Source of the DNA: Mangifera indica
Taxonomy: Eukaryota > Streptophyta > Magnoliopsida > Sapindales > Anacardiaceae
DNA length: 64,000 bases
NCBI RefSeq assembly: GCF_011075055.1
Contig: NC_058151.1
Span: 14,575,800 to 14,639,799, forward strand
Reading direction: 5' to 3'
The position numbers were made by a program, and so were the translations under genes. The notes below the pieces were generated by a model. It was not told the origin of the DNA. It did not search any database and saw only the letters and a program-made list of their open reading frames with translations. Shown here one piece after another: positions 1 to 12,234 of this stretch; position 1 is the stretch's first letter; every line of letters begins with the position of its first letter.

Positions 1-474
1 CTCAAAAAGAAAAGTATCACAACAATAGAACCGAAACTACAACCACCCATCTCGAAAGCAAAAAATAATCCATCTAAAATACAGTGCTCTTCCCTTGATA
101 GAGGATTCGACAGCAAAACATACTATAAAAATGTAAACTTTCTTCATTTATTCACTGATATTCCTTTCTCTCTTTTAACTGATTGGTACAGAATCAACCA
201 TCTAACCAGAACATTTCAATATGACAAATTTCAAAGGCATAAAAAAAATGCCCAAAAGAAAATTTTTTACATAAAATAAGGAAAACAAACCCATCACAGA
301 ACAAACACGACCAAAAGAACCTAACTTTTGTTCACAGTCAAAAACTCATCAGAGCCCGTATATCGTCTGCTACCCCCTCTCTTCACCACCTAAAAATCAG
401 AAACCAAAACATCATAAAACACTTCAAATCACTAAAAACGCATGAATGTTGGATAAAACAGAAGGTACTGGTAC
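1..474. other. no complete gene; probable intron of left-edge gene
   Basis: No coding segment is recognisable. The stretch lies directly downstream (minus strand) of the splice donor at 473-474, so it is probably an intron of the gene that runs off the left edge. Confidence 0.4.
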
Positions 475-565
475 CTTGCCAGAGCGGCCAAGGGTGACGG
501 TAACATGGGGATCTGCCATTCCTTGAGTGATCAAAAGTTGAGAAAAGATAAACAGTGGTCTAATC
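475..565 (-). CDS. first coding exon of an unidentified gene leaving the left edge
   Basis: Read on the minus strand, an AG acceptor follows a T-rich tract at about 566-567, and a GT donor lies at 473-474. The exon carries a short 5' UTR and an ATG at 519-517, followed by 15 in-frame codons (MADPHVTVTLGRSGK) up to the donor in phase 0. This is a typical plant arrangement of an intron in the 5' UTR followed by a short first coding exon. The rest of the protein lies left of the window. I do not recognise the family from 15 residues. The call rests on the splice sites and the clean frame only. Confidence 0.45.
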
Positions 566-672
566 CTGAAACAATACGGTTTATTATTGTGAGTTCACAT
601 AAATATACACAAAAGTGCATCTAAACAAAACCCTTTCAAGTCTTTTTAATAATACTATTAGCAAATCCAGAA

Positions 673-1385
673 GGCCAAACGACTATATCCCACCCAAGGT
701 ATGCTGCATTTGCCAGTTTTCATCCTTTAATTTTGATAATAACAAATACTCACCCATAAACAGTTAAAATTAACGGAACCATAACCCCTTAAAAATTTAT
801 CTCTTTTTGCCCCTTCTAAACTTTAAAAACTAAAAGTTTTCCTTAGCCTAAGTTTTAAAAAATGACAGTTTTACCCTAAAGTTTCGTTTTAAAATCTTCA
901 ACATCATCTCTAGCTCCATTATTAACAGTCTCTCCCTCCCGAATCATCCTCTCCCTTAGGCAGTCTCTTTCCTCCTATTTGAACACTCAATCAATATCGG
1001 AGAAGCGATGGAAGACGAAGAATTTCGTTGGAGAAGACAAAACTCTTTGTCTTCATCTTCCACTGCTTTTTCGATGCCGATCGAACGTCCAAATGGGAGG
1101 AGAGGGACCGCTAGAGGGGGAGGATGCTTCGAGAATGAGAGATCGTCGGCAATAGAGTCAGAGATTTTAAAACAAAACCCTATAGTGAAACTGTCATTTT
1201 TTAAAACTTAAACTAGAAGAAACTTTTAGTTTTTAAAGTTTAGGAAGGTAAAAAGAAATAAAATTTCAAGAGGTTAGAGTTCTTTTAATTTTAATTGTTC
1301 ATAGGTAAGTATTTGGTATTATCAAAATTAAAGAGAAGAAACTTGGGAATACCACATACCTTGGGTGGGAAATAGTCCTTTGGCC
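673..1385. mobile_element. MULE-like non-autonomous element with long terminal inverted repeats
   Basis: The two ends are inverted copies: the left end starts GGCCAAACGACTATATCCCA and the right end reads TGGGTGGGAAATAGTCCTTT followed by GGCC. The inverted similarity extends inward over roughly 200 bp per side, including the blocks near 810-880 and 1185-1250. A 9-bp direct repeat flanks it (AATCCAGAA at 664-672, AATCCAAAA at 1386-1394, one mismatch), the size made by Mutator-like transposases. A small open frame at 1008-1211 lies in the unique centre and resembles no transposase. Confidence 0.75.
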
Positions 1386-1539
1386 AATCCAAAATACCTA
1401 AAGTAAAAGAATGGGCCAATGGAATTTCATTTCTGTTGCTTGAAGAAATTTCCTGTCCTCATTCGGTTTATATTATATAATAGGCCAAATGACCGTTTAC
1501 CACCATGGCTGGATGCAAATCCATTCTATCACATTTTTT

Positions 1540-2130
1540 TATTAAATTTTATTATTATTATTAAAAATAAAATTATTATTTAATAAAAATATTTTAAAAA
1601 TTATAAGTTCATCACTTTTTTTTTTTTTTAGATTTAAAAGTTAATAATTTTACCTCTATACAAAGTTTAAAAAATGATTGTTCTCCCGTTAGAGTTTGCA
1701 TTTTCTTTCTTGTTACTTCTCCAACAACTAGAGCTAGTGAGCTTCCTCCCTCTCACCTCCTAGATGACAATGAATCATTGGTAAATCGGAGGTTGATTGA
1801 TGATTTTTTAATTAGATGTTGTAGATATGTGTGATACATAGATTTATATGTCACGCAAATCGGTTTGACTAATATGTGCAATACTTGGTTGAAGAATCAT
1901 CATCTGATTTCTGATTGGCTGACAATTTGTCGTTATTCCAGAGATAGGAGAGAGGACACTGACAGACTTTGGTGGTCAGAGAAACGACAAAGAAGAAAAT
2001 ACAAACCCTATGAGGAAATAATCATTTTTCAAATTTTGAGTGGAGAGAAAATTATTAATTTTCAAACTTACAAAAAAATGTGATAAATTTATAATTTTTT
2101 TGAATATTTTTATTAAATAATAATTTTATC
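1540..2130. mobile_element. second long-inverted-repeat element, boundaries uncertain
   Basis: The AT-rich left arm (about 1550-1690) and right arm (about 2020-2130) are imperfect inverted copies; for example the AATAAAATTATTATTTAATA block near 1563 mirrors the block near 2110. The unique centre holds an unremarkable open frame at 1865-2083. Organisation matches the elements at 673-1385 and 13064-13850. No target-site duplication could be fixed because the ends are too AT-rich. Confidence 0.5.
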
Positions 2131-2268
2131 TTGTAACAACAATAAACTTTATTACATAGATTGATATTTAAATATTTATAATTACTAGGGAACCAATCAA
2201 ACTTTCATCCAACTTTAGGCGGAAAATAATGATTTGACCTGTATAATACGTGGGTTCATTGCGGTGAT

Positions 2269-2505
2269 CCCCTGTTTCGTAGTAATTTCATTGAAACTCT
2301 TTGGAAATTGCGTAACATTTGGTTAACCGACTTCATATCCCCTGTTTCGTTTCAGAGTAATTTCATGGAAACTCCTTGGAAATTCTGTAACATTTGGTAT
2401 GATTTTTGGCTGACCAACTTCACATCCCCCGTTTCTTAGTAATTTCATCGAAACTCTTCGGAGATAGTGTAACATTTGGAATGATTTTTGTTAGCCATCT
2501 TCTTT
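2269..2505. repeat. three-unit imperfect tandem repeat (about 70-87 bp)
   Basis: Three successive units begin with CCCCTGTTTCGTAGTAATTT, CCCCTGTTTCGTTTCAGAGT and CCCCCGTTTCTTAGTAATTT. Each continues with similar blocks ending near GTAACATTTGG. The units differ by point changes and small indels. No gene is associated. Confidence 0.65.
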
Positions 2506-2579
2506 TGTAATATGTCAATGATCACTCCTCTATTAAAAAGATAACGAAATGTCCATGGATGATCTTTTAGCTTAGATTT

Positions 2580-3760
2580 ATTTTTTTTAGTAATATTATA
2601 TATATTTATTTTAAATACATAAATAAGTATATTTATATTTATTATTATATAATTATATATGATTTTATTTTTAATTTAAAACTATCTAATTATATAATAA
2701 TTCACATAAATTATATATTTATTTATTTATTAAAAATGAATACATAGTTTTATTATATTTTTTTTCTCTAAATTTAGATTTCAATTTTAATTGAGAGTTG
2801 ATTCTTTTAACATTGAACATGTGAAAATTTTTAAGGGAGGTTTGTGATGCTTTTACAGTTATAGTGGGATGAAATATAATTCTCAAACTTTAAGGGGAGT
2901 TTCAAAATTATGATAATATTTAGGGGAGAAATTAAATTACCCCCCTTGACTTGAAGTCTACAGCCGAAAGTGCAGTCAATTTAAGCATTAAATTGGAAAT
3001 TTGCGTGTGATCAGGTAGACATCAAATCATTGACCCTGCCTGCCGAAGTATTTTAAAGGTTTTTGTGATTGCAATGGCTTGCATTATTTATTATATAATC
3101 TTTTCTTAATTATCGTCACCCTGTGATCCCATCTGAATCAACTCAATGTTCATCTGGAATGAGAATTCAAGTTTAAGTTTAGAAAACCTGATTTCTACTT
3201 GTCCCCACAAATTGTCAACTGATTTATCTTTTCTGACTTTACCTTTAACAATCCTTTTTTTTTTTTTTCTTTAACTTTTTTGGAAAGCTTTCTAATGGTA
3301 GCCAAATTCAAGCCAATCCTTGTCCAGACCTGAGACTTGCTTGAAGCCACCCCTCCCATACATAGGATTAGAAGAATCGGTGCTATTTTGGTTGCACCCA
3401 AATTATGTAATTACATTTTTAGCATTAGAAAAAGTTGGAATGGCTTTCTTGCATTGCTAGCAAGAATTTATTCAGTTTTGCATTTTGTACTCTGCACACA
3501 GCTGTATTTAGGCCAGAATCCAGATATGCTCTGCGTCAAGCAAGCAAAATGAAGTGGGTGGGGACAGTAAAATTCAAGGCCGAAAATCTCAGACTAAAGG
3601 GGCACAAAGAAAAAGATAGTGTGATACACAAGTAAAATACAAATATACATACAAATGATAGAGGAATGTTTGTTTTATCTTTCTTCTTTGGCCAATAATT
3701 AACTCAATACATTAGGTATCACATACTCTTGGTTGATTCCAAAATTTCATTTGAGAACTT
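2580..3760. repeat. AT-rich repeat and gene-poor spacer
   Basis: The segment at about 2580-2780 is nearly pure A+T and contains a block (TTTTATTTTTAATTTAAAA, flanked by TATATAATTA motifs) that recurs at about 14395-14470 (opposite strand) and 38875-38950. The remainder to about 3760 shows no supported gene. Confidence 0.4.
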
Positions 3761-3764
3761 GGTC

Positions 3765-3870
3765 TTCCTAGGACTTCTTCTCCTTCACTGGCCAAATAAA
3801 AGAGATGACTCTTTCAACAAGTGATCTCAGTTCAGTAGTCATCATATATTTTCTGTTGATAACCTGATTT
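3765..3870 (-). other. candidate terminal exon downstream of the FTRC gene
   Basis: On the minus strand an AG acceptor near 3870-3863 is followed by an open frame of about 32 codons, ending with a stop near 3770 (reading through VINRKYMMTTELRSLVERV). Phase is compatible with the FTRC donor at 4317. The peptide does not look like the usual FTRC C-terminus, so it may be an alternative end, part of another transcript, or chance. Confidence 0.2.
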
Positions 3871-4317
3871 CATCCAAGGAAATGGTCTGCATAGGAGGAA
3901 AATATAATTGTAATAGAGCAGTATGCAATTTTACAAAAATGAAACAAATATGTCATCAAGAGTTTAAAACATGGTTACCAGATTACCAAAGCTTTGTCAC
4001 CGAGATTCATTCATCTGCCTCGTGTGCAAACACACGCGTGTATACTTTGTATAGGGGGTCAATTTCAAATTTTCTTTCTTTCTAAATCTATTAGTCGATA
4101 AAGAAAGATAAAAAGTAGGACATATAATCAAGCAAACTAACTCTTCAGAAGTACCGATTACAATCAGGGCAATTCAATGTGATGATAATAGAATATATTG
4201 CCATACAATCATCAATCTACTTAGGCTTAAAAGCATTTTGTTATTCTTGGTAGACATTTGACAATATGACAAGATATTAAAGCTTTGTGATGTCACTTTG
4301 AGTTAGAGTAGCATTAC

Positions 4318-7300
4318 CTGATCTTGGCCAGCAAAGTCATTATCCGGAGTGAGAAAGAGCATGCAGTGGCACTCCTTCCTGCAAAGAGAAACACACAAAA
4401 GAATTCGTTAGATCAAGCCAACTTCTATATTTGACGACATATTCCCTCCCAAAGTCTGATTCATTACATCTTAAGAACTATCCATACAACTTTCTTTTCT
4501 TAATCATATTTCAATCCTTCAGGCAACTCTCTAGCACATTTTAAGACAATAATGACTACCTATAAGTAGGATTATTGATATTTTTCCATCAATGACCTCA
4601 CCTAATCCATTGTTTAGATTCAAAAATTCCTTCATGAATGAAGATGCTTTGTCATCACACCATTATATTCACTAAATAAATAACTATCTAAAGTGAAGTA
4701 AACAAAAGTGATATTTAATGAATTTGCACAGCAAAAGCTTGGAATCCCTGAGGCAGCTGGTTGTATTGGCAAGTTGATATTGATACCTTTTCTCATATAG
4801 TGAGAAACACCCTTCTTTGGAAAAAAAAAATCCTAATAAGATATATGCAAGGGATATGGCATATATATTACTTTGGTGATATTGATACCTGTTTTCATGT
4901 CGTGAGAAACACCCTTTTAAAAAAAATCCTAATAAGATATAGGCAAGGGGTATGGTATATCTATTACTTTGGTGCTAACAGTCAGAAAATTTAAAATGCC
5001 TAAACAAGATCAAACATTCATGTATGCATTTATAACACGTACATTGAAATTACGTAAACTTCTTTCCTCAGACTCCATGATGACCAAGATGAGCTAGTTT
5101 ACAACCAAGGAAAATGAAAAGGTCATAAGAAACGTGTATGATTGAAAGAGTTACTACCCTCTGCTCATGAGATTGAAGGGAGTTAACTTCACCCATTTGT
5201 TTAAGAATATTTGGTTAGTGATCCCAATTGCGTTGACAGGCTTTTTATCTTCAAACCTAGTAGCATGATTTAGCTAGCCTGAGCTTACATTACATGTTTT
5301 ATTTCTATACACAAATTGTGGGATAGATCATGTTATCTTTTCACATAAGAATGTCTCTATACTCACCATGTAAATGGATAAGGCATTAAGTCAACTCACT
5401 CCATGGGCATAGTTTAGTAACCTCTCACTCTAACACCCATGTTTGTCTTCTCACTTATATCTCTCTTGATCCAGAAGCAAGCTCTATTGGCTGCAATGGA
5501 GTCTCTATATGCATCTAGAGTTTATCACTTTTAATGCCCAAAATTTTATATATAAAATGTTTGATCCTGTTTTGGTGAGTATAATTTTCTAATAATTCAC
5601 ATCAAAACGGAACAACATACGAAAAAAAAGAAACTTTAGTCGCAACTATTACCCATCAATTATCATATATACTCCAAACTATTTATTGCTACACAAAAAC
5701 AAACAAAATGCACGATACAAGCATGCAATAACTAAGTTACTGAGGTACAATCCAGAAAGTCAATGCAGTGAAAACTTCTAGCAAGCAAATTCCAAATGAA
5801 CATCTTCACACTCAGAATTAACCCAAAAAGACAACAATGAAAACTTTTAATAAGCTAACCAACAAAAGAAAGATACAAGGAAACTTTTTTCTGACTATAA
5901 TATGGTTACACAGTTGCAAAGATATCGAACCTTTCTCTCATAGGAACACATGGACAGTTCCAAAAGCCCTGTTGGACTTCAGCAGTTTTATCATCATAAT
6001 GCCTGTAATGTAATCAACCCAAACTTGACGGGTTATAACAGAAATTTAGACATTTAAATATGGAAGGTTTATGTTGTGCACCGATATGTAATATATTATG
6101 ACAGTCAACTCATATGCATATCACTTGACAAGAGCTAGATGACAGTAAAGACACTAACCTGCATGGACAAAGAGGTGCACCCAATGAATGTTTATGATCT
6201 GCCAATCCCTGCTCAAAATTTTCCAATATTAGTTTTTTAAAATGTTTATCTTTTCTTCTTTTCAATTCAAGAATGCAAAAGTATATTAAGTTCAAATCTT
6301 CAAGGAAAAAAATATAGATTAAAAAAAATCCAAAGATGGGTCTCAATGATTATACAGCACTTATAAATGAATATATTAGCATTTTTATCAAAGGGGAACC
6401 AAAACTCTACCAAGATATGGGTTCACTATTCAGAAAATTAAGGAAAACCAATGCATTCATAAGGGTGCACAACTAGATATGACCAATGTTTACAAAGAAA
6501 CGGATTAATGAAAACAATTAGAAGCTTAAATTAACAGGAAGCATTAAAGACTTCAGTATACCAACACAAAGTTTTCCAAACCAACTAAAGCACCAAGTTC
6601 ATCATCTAACTAATGCTCGACATAGAACAATTTTCAAGCTACTTATATTGAAATAAATAAACTGATTTTGTCCTCTAGCATAAATAGACATGCACTCGCA
6701 CAGTCCCATGTTGCAAAATTAAACGCCCACACAATAATTATTCAGTGCTCTCACATGAATAATTAATCTTCAAAAACAAAGGACCAAAAAGAAACAGCGA
6801 AATACAAAAAAACAAATGCAATTCTGTTTTTGATAACCTAAAAATCCACCAGATCCATTATCCATATAGCAAATTCAAACTCAAAATTTAAGTCCTCATT
6901 GGACCTTACTAACTTCAGCAAGTAGGACACTTGGATTTCACAAGGTAGGTGGCTCTGAGAAATTGAACATCAAATCTTGTGGGAGTAAATTACAGGTTTT
7001 ACCACACAATTAGCAAGCCCGCAAGATTGAAAAACCAATGCAATAAAGGATCACCAAGCAATAATAACCTCTACATACAGTGATTAAACAAGCATAATTT
7101 AAAACACTTCAACAGAATGAACAAAACTAAACACAGCCCTCCCTATTCCAATCCGAAGCATAACATTCCAACAAACCCATACAGATTAACTAAACACTAA
7201 ACTATGATCCATTAAAATCATTTAGATAAAATTTAATAACAACATAAGTAACAATTTTATCCACACAAAACTTACGTAAACCATCTCAATTTCAATCCAA

Positions 7301-7711
7301 GAATCTGTCAAACATAACATTCCCACAAAAACCCCATAAGCATAAAGTAAAAGTGAAACCATAATCAATTCAAATTATAAAAATAGAGTACCTTGATAAC
7401 AACTGCAGTGACACCTTTGTCCACACAAAAGTAGGTCTCAGATTTTCTTGCATACTGCTCAGAGAATTTCCTCATTATTTCAACCGACTTCTCAGATGGC
7501 TCCACTGGCATTACACAGCAGACACTAAATTCTCGATTCAAGCACAAAACTTTAGAACCAGAAAGCAAAAAAATCAATACGGGGTTGTTCTATTTTTACC
7601 TTTGCATCGAATTAGAGTCGCAGGACGGTGCTGGACGGCTCTGGTTCTCGGTGCTGACGGACAGATGAGAGATGAAATGTTGGAACCATACAGAGAGGCT
7701 TGTGGAGTCAT
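4318..7711 (-). CDS. FTRC: ferredoxin-thioredoxin reductase catalytic chain, chloroplastic (five exons; terminal exon not placed)
   Basis: The catalytic subunit passes electrons from ferredoxin through a 4Fe-4S cluster to a redox-active disulphide and reduces chloroplast thioredoxins. Exons in minus-strand order are 7711-7600, 7504-7392, 6208-6159, 6002-5931 and 4378-4318. All have GT-AG borders and their phases join without a break to give 136 residues. Residues 1-37 look like a plastid transit peptide (Ser/Arg/Pro-rich). The mature part carries the family's cysteines: C64, CPC at 89-91, CPC at 108-110 and CHC at 119-121. After GQDQ at 136 the frame ends in phase 0 at a GT donor. The usual dozen-residue C-terminal tail is not evident downstream. 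A candidate frame follows an AG near 3863-3870 but does not resemble the family tail. Catalytic residues are complete, so the gene may work. Confidence 0.88.
4768..4975. repeat. tandem dimer (about 105 bp) in FTRC intron 4
   Basis: Two adjacent copies share GATATTGATACC, GTGAGAAACACCCTT and AATCCTAATAAGATATA blocks in the same order. They lie inside the intron between FTRC exons 5931-6002 and 4318-4378. The small open frame at 4761-4994 is just this repeat. Confidence 0.7.
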
Positions 7712-10350
7712 GTTTGGTTGACACTGAAACAAGAAGAAGAATATTAAATTTGGCTTTGTTTGTGTTACATGCGTGCTCGTCTAGGATTTTGGTTGTATCA
7801 GTGTTAAAACCATAAGTTGAGAAATATCGGGCAAGAAATTACACAAGCCACTCAATTGGTTTCCTTCTGCTTTGGACGTATCGGGCTGGGCCATTGAGTT
7901 TGAGTTTCAAGACAATTTTCAATCCAATCAATTAAATATTTATACTTCAAACGATATATATAAAAAAAAAAAAAGAGAGAAAATACTTAGAAATTGATAC
8001 ATTATTATGAATATAATAAAGGTTGATTTAAATAAGATTAGTTCAAATTCAGTTTAAATTCAAAACAGTTAACTCATAATTGAGTTCAAATTATTTGAAT
8101 TAACCAATAATAGGGAAGAAGAAAAAGAGTAGACGAACAAGAAGAAGAAAATTTGCTGAAAATGTGAGTTTTGTTACAACAACACTAACGAGGACTTTGA
8201 TCTCAAACTTAGCTTGAGATTGACAAATTGAGAATACGAGGTACTCAAACTTAGTTTATTCTAACAGACCAACAATCTAAGCCTCAACTGACTTATATCA
8301 AATCCACCCATAACTAAAAATATGTTAATTACAGATATAAAATAAATCCAGTCATACCTTAATGAAAGTGGGATCAAGAATAAGTAAGGCTACAGCTTTC
8401 TTGGAGCGTCACCCTTTTGACTGCCAAAAAAACTTGACTAAATTTGTGCTTACAACTTCCAAGACCGAATGGTTTGGCAATTTTGTGACTTAAGAATTAT
8501 GAAAGAACTATGGATTAATTTCGTGAAGTTGATGTTACTGCATGAAAGAGTTAATGATTTTCTGTGTATTTGAAGAGGAGGATGTAACAGTCATTCAGCT
8601 TTTATAAAGAGTGACTTCTAGTTATAACTACTAATCTTCTATGTAGAGAGATACAATTAAGAGATAGATCCGGCAGTTTCATTGATAATGCTGAAAATCA
8701 GATGGAGTTAGTAATATATTTGTACTTTGTATGACCAGTAGATACACTTGCCATCAATCAGAGAGGAATATCAGTAGTGTTTTGTTGATAGTCTAGAGTT
8801 TTCTGAAACCACCCTCTACTTCTTTTCGTCTTTTAGTAACGGGGTTTTTCATTCCTTTGAAGGATTGAATCTCTGATGGCAAATTCCTTTCAGGATAAGG
8901 CTATTTGCATACTCTTAGGTGTGTGTTTGGTAGGGGCCGGCCGCCGTCCCGTTTCTGTCCATCTCCTCAACTATTCCCTTTGATGGAACTGCTATTGATT
9001 TCCACATATAGTAACTCCAAATTATATAGAAAACTAGTTGAGAAGAATGCTTCCAACACGTTCTTGAAACTTCACATGCACATTTAACTTGAATATTTAT
9101 ATTGAACGTACAACAGCTAGGATCTTCTTCGCATATTCACTTAGTCGGACAAGATAGATAAACTACAAAAGCTAGTCGAGTCTGAGGCATGATACATGTG
9201 TCAAGCATCCTATTCTAGAGTTTGTATATAAAAATTGTATTATAGTGTAAGAAAATACGAAAAACCGTAAAAACTATGAAAGGGAGTATTTTGTGCCACA
9301 CTAGAGTGAGCGGAAGATTTGCAGCACAAACAAAGAGAACACTTCTTCATTTTGTAATCTTCTTCGATCATTATGAATATTTTCTCTAACTACTGTCCAT
9401 AGTTTTTCCTAATTGGGTTTTCATGTAGATATTATGTTGTTGCATTTCTTATTTTTTTGTGTATTTCATATTTCATTTATTCTCCGGTTCCCGCAGCATT
9501 CAGAAATATAAAATAAAATAGATCTGCCAAAATTGCTAGCTAAATGGTCTCTTCTAGCTGTATTTTTTATTACAAATTTGGTCTCACACCTGCACATATC
9601 AGATTTCTGTATCACTGTAAGCGTATCATTATTACAATATAAAAGTTGAGTTCCAAACATTTAGATTACTATAGATTTGTGTTCTCCATTGACCATTAAC
9701 TTCCAAAAACATTGATGGAGATATCAGAACATTTAATGGTGAAAAGGTACACACAGGAAGCTGAAAACTTGGGAACCATAAATTGGTAAAGAGAGTGCAG
9801 AAAAATAACATGTATTTTCATCTTAAGCATGTAACTATAAGCTTTATTCATGTACAATCATATATTTGACTATAACTTGATGATGACTTCTTACATGTAA
9901 GAAGCAGTTGCAGACACAAAGATCAATTTCTTTTGATGTATGAACTATTGGTACCTAGGCTATAAACTTGTAGAAAAAGGGTTTCAGGCTCTCAACCAAA
10001 TGCCAGAAACTAAAAACCCTAATGCAATCTTCACTTCTAATTAACAAAAAAAGAAAAGGGAAATATGGGAAACCTGCCTTCCTTCATGATATATGTATAT
10101 ATTCCATCGGCTAAATAAATGGTAACTAGATCTTACCTGATGAAACAACTTTATCGCCTTAACAACAACGGGTAAACAGAAGGCAAAGTAAAACAAGTAA
10201 TAAGAATCTTGGACCATAAACAAAGAAATCAACAACAATTTTTGGTCTTTTGTATGAGAATACATGCATATACATGAATCTCACATACAGTATTATCTTC
10301 ATAATTGATTGCCTACATAAATGTAATCCAAAGACTGTTAATTTACTTGG
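7712..10350. other. intergenic, no supported gene
   Basis: Upstream region of the FTRC gene and beyond. Several short open frames occur on both strands, but none shows a recognisable domain or a convincing splice series. A purine-rich stretch lies at about 7960-7985. Confidence 0.4.
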
Positions 10351-10359
10351 CAACATTAA

Positions 10360-10930
10360 AGTCGTCCGGACCAAGATGCTTCATTCCCCTAAGAGAGAAG
10401 GATCATTTTTTTAAGCATGGAAGTGATTAAATAGAAACCATGCTCTAGACATAAATAGGTCAGACATGTAGGATATATAGAAGGTGACCTGCACATGTTC
10501 ATATCAGCATGCGAAGACTAGTCTTCCTGCTTCCATTTATTTATGATATTTCCTCGCTTCCTTTTGGTTCTCTTTCAGTGTTGCCTTGAAATTTTTTTGT
10601 GGCTTAAACTTATTTGATGATAATAAAAGAAGGAGAAGGTGTGGGAACAATGATGGCGATTTAGAAGATAAGGTGATAAGATAGAGGAAGAGAACATGAT
10701 GATTGATGTTGAAACAAAATTAAAATTCCTTCAAGGGTTTCTGTGCCTGCTCTCTCTCACACAGACTTTCTACTCTGACACAAATGAGGGAGAGAGAGAA
10801 AGAAAGAAAGTGGAGACTATGATTCATTAACCATTTATTAATTGTTCAAAAGCTGAAGCTGACCTAGAAAGGGAGAGTTATAATGAAACATAAGGGAAGG
10901 GAAACTGGATTCCAACTTTAGCCCCACATC
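10360..10930 (-). repeat. diverged copy 1 of a duplicated locus
   Basis: This block matches 12235-12800 in the same order: a GGACCAAGATGCTTCATTCC segment at about 10372, a GTGGGAACAATGATGG block near 10640, and a block around AAAATTCCTTCAAGGGTTTC near 10720 followed by a CT-rich then GA-rich tract. On the minus strand, an AG acceptor near 10400 precedes a short open reading GMKHLGPDDFNVAK and a stop. No convincing full protein could be assembled, so whether this is a coding or non-coding transcript unit is open. Confidence 0.5.
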
Positions 10931-12230
10931 TCATACCCAACGCTCATTGAAAGATATAATTCCCCAAGGCTAAGGATATGCCTGTCTGTCTAGAAGACTC
11001 TAGATTGACAAATTAATTTTGTACTTTTGCTTTCTTCTTATCTTAAAACTTCTTTTTGGTTTCTTAAGACTAGTTAAAAATACAGAAGGGGTTAATAAAC
11101 AGTGCTCAAGTTTATAATTCAAGAAACCAGATAATTTGCCTAACTTTTCTTTATCATATAATGAAAAATCAGTATTAAGTTTTGTGTTTTATGTTATGTG
11201 CGTGAATATTTGTTCTTACCAACACATTTTTAGGGCAAATTATTTCTTCCAATGAGACAAACCCTTACAGCTATGGTGCATCAGGCCTGAGAAGCGGTTT
11301 GTACAAGAAGACTACGGTAACTTCAAAGCAGACATGGAAATCAGGTCACTCGTACCATTTGCCCATGTTACTCTTCCTGCTACAAATAGACAAACCCTTT
11401 ACTTGTTTTGAGTGGAGAATTTATTACACATTCTCTGTGTAACCCTATCATTTATTCCAATAGTCAGACCTTGCTCCTCCGAATTAAAATTGCTTGTTGA
11501 TTACAGAAGGCCTCCTTTATTCCCTTGAAATCAAGCCTTGTAACTTGATTTTAACTAATTTAAGCTTAAGCTAGCACAAAATTTGAACAAAAAACGTGAT
11601 TGGCAGGAGAAATACATGAAAAGCATGCACGACAGATGTAACGCCAAGTTCATTTTAATTTATAGCGGTCATAGAAAAATCTCAAAAAAAAAAAAAAATC
11701 TCTGTTAATCTAGCAGTCGCATGACAACTTTAAACATGACAGAGAGATTGTGATACTGATCCTGATCAAGATTCAACAGAAGGCTTCATGCTATTTTTGT
11801 AAGTTGAAACTAATTAATTGAACTTTATGCTATGACAGTCAGGAATAAAGTTCATCATCTGCATAATACATTCAGAACACAAGAATGAATTAACCAAATG
11901 AACAAAATTTTATAAAATATATAAACATTAAAAAGGCTAGATCCATTTTTCTGGTCATGCTTATTAACTTGCAAACAATAATTAACCAATGAAAAGTACA
12001 TAAAGTAGGTCAAGAAAATCATAGAACATGAGAAGAGAGATACGAAGTTCATACATAAAACTTACCATAACATACAAATCTCCTTCTTGATGCCCTAAAA
12101 GCAGAACTTACAAACCACATAATATGATAATTAAACTCATGTCTCGAAAACAAAACAAGATCTAGAAATTGCATATAAGCATAAAGTTACTACAGAAAAT
12201 ATAGAGAGAACTTATAAAATTTGCTTGATC
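10931..12230. other. spacer between the duplicated loci, no supported gene
   Basis: Short open frames only. Nothing resembling a domain, RNA gene or transposon end was seen. Confidence 0.4.
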
Positions 12231-12234
12231 TAGA

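Noticed and set aside
472..500. tRNA-like string GCCAGAGCGGCCAAGGGTGA
   Set aside because: No cloverleaf can be drawn; on the minus strand it is the end of a clean coding exon with a splice donor.
1008..1211. 67-codon frame as a gene
   Set aside because: It lies wholly within the unique centre and right arm of a MULE-like element and has no domain.
10367..10392. Possible miR166 gene: CGGACCAAGATGCTTCATTC resembles mature miR166, with a similar copy near 12240
   Set aside because: The match has a three-base insertion in the centre of the mature sequence, and no partner arm (GGAATG... star strand) able to form a hairpin lies within the nearby upstream DNA.
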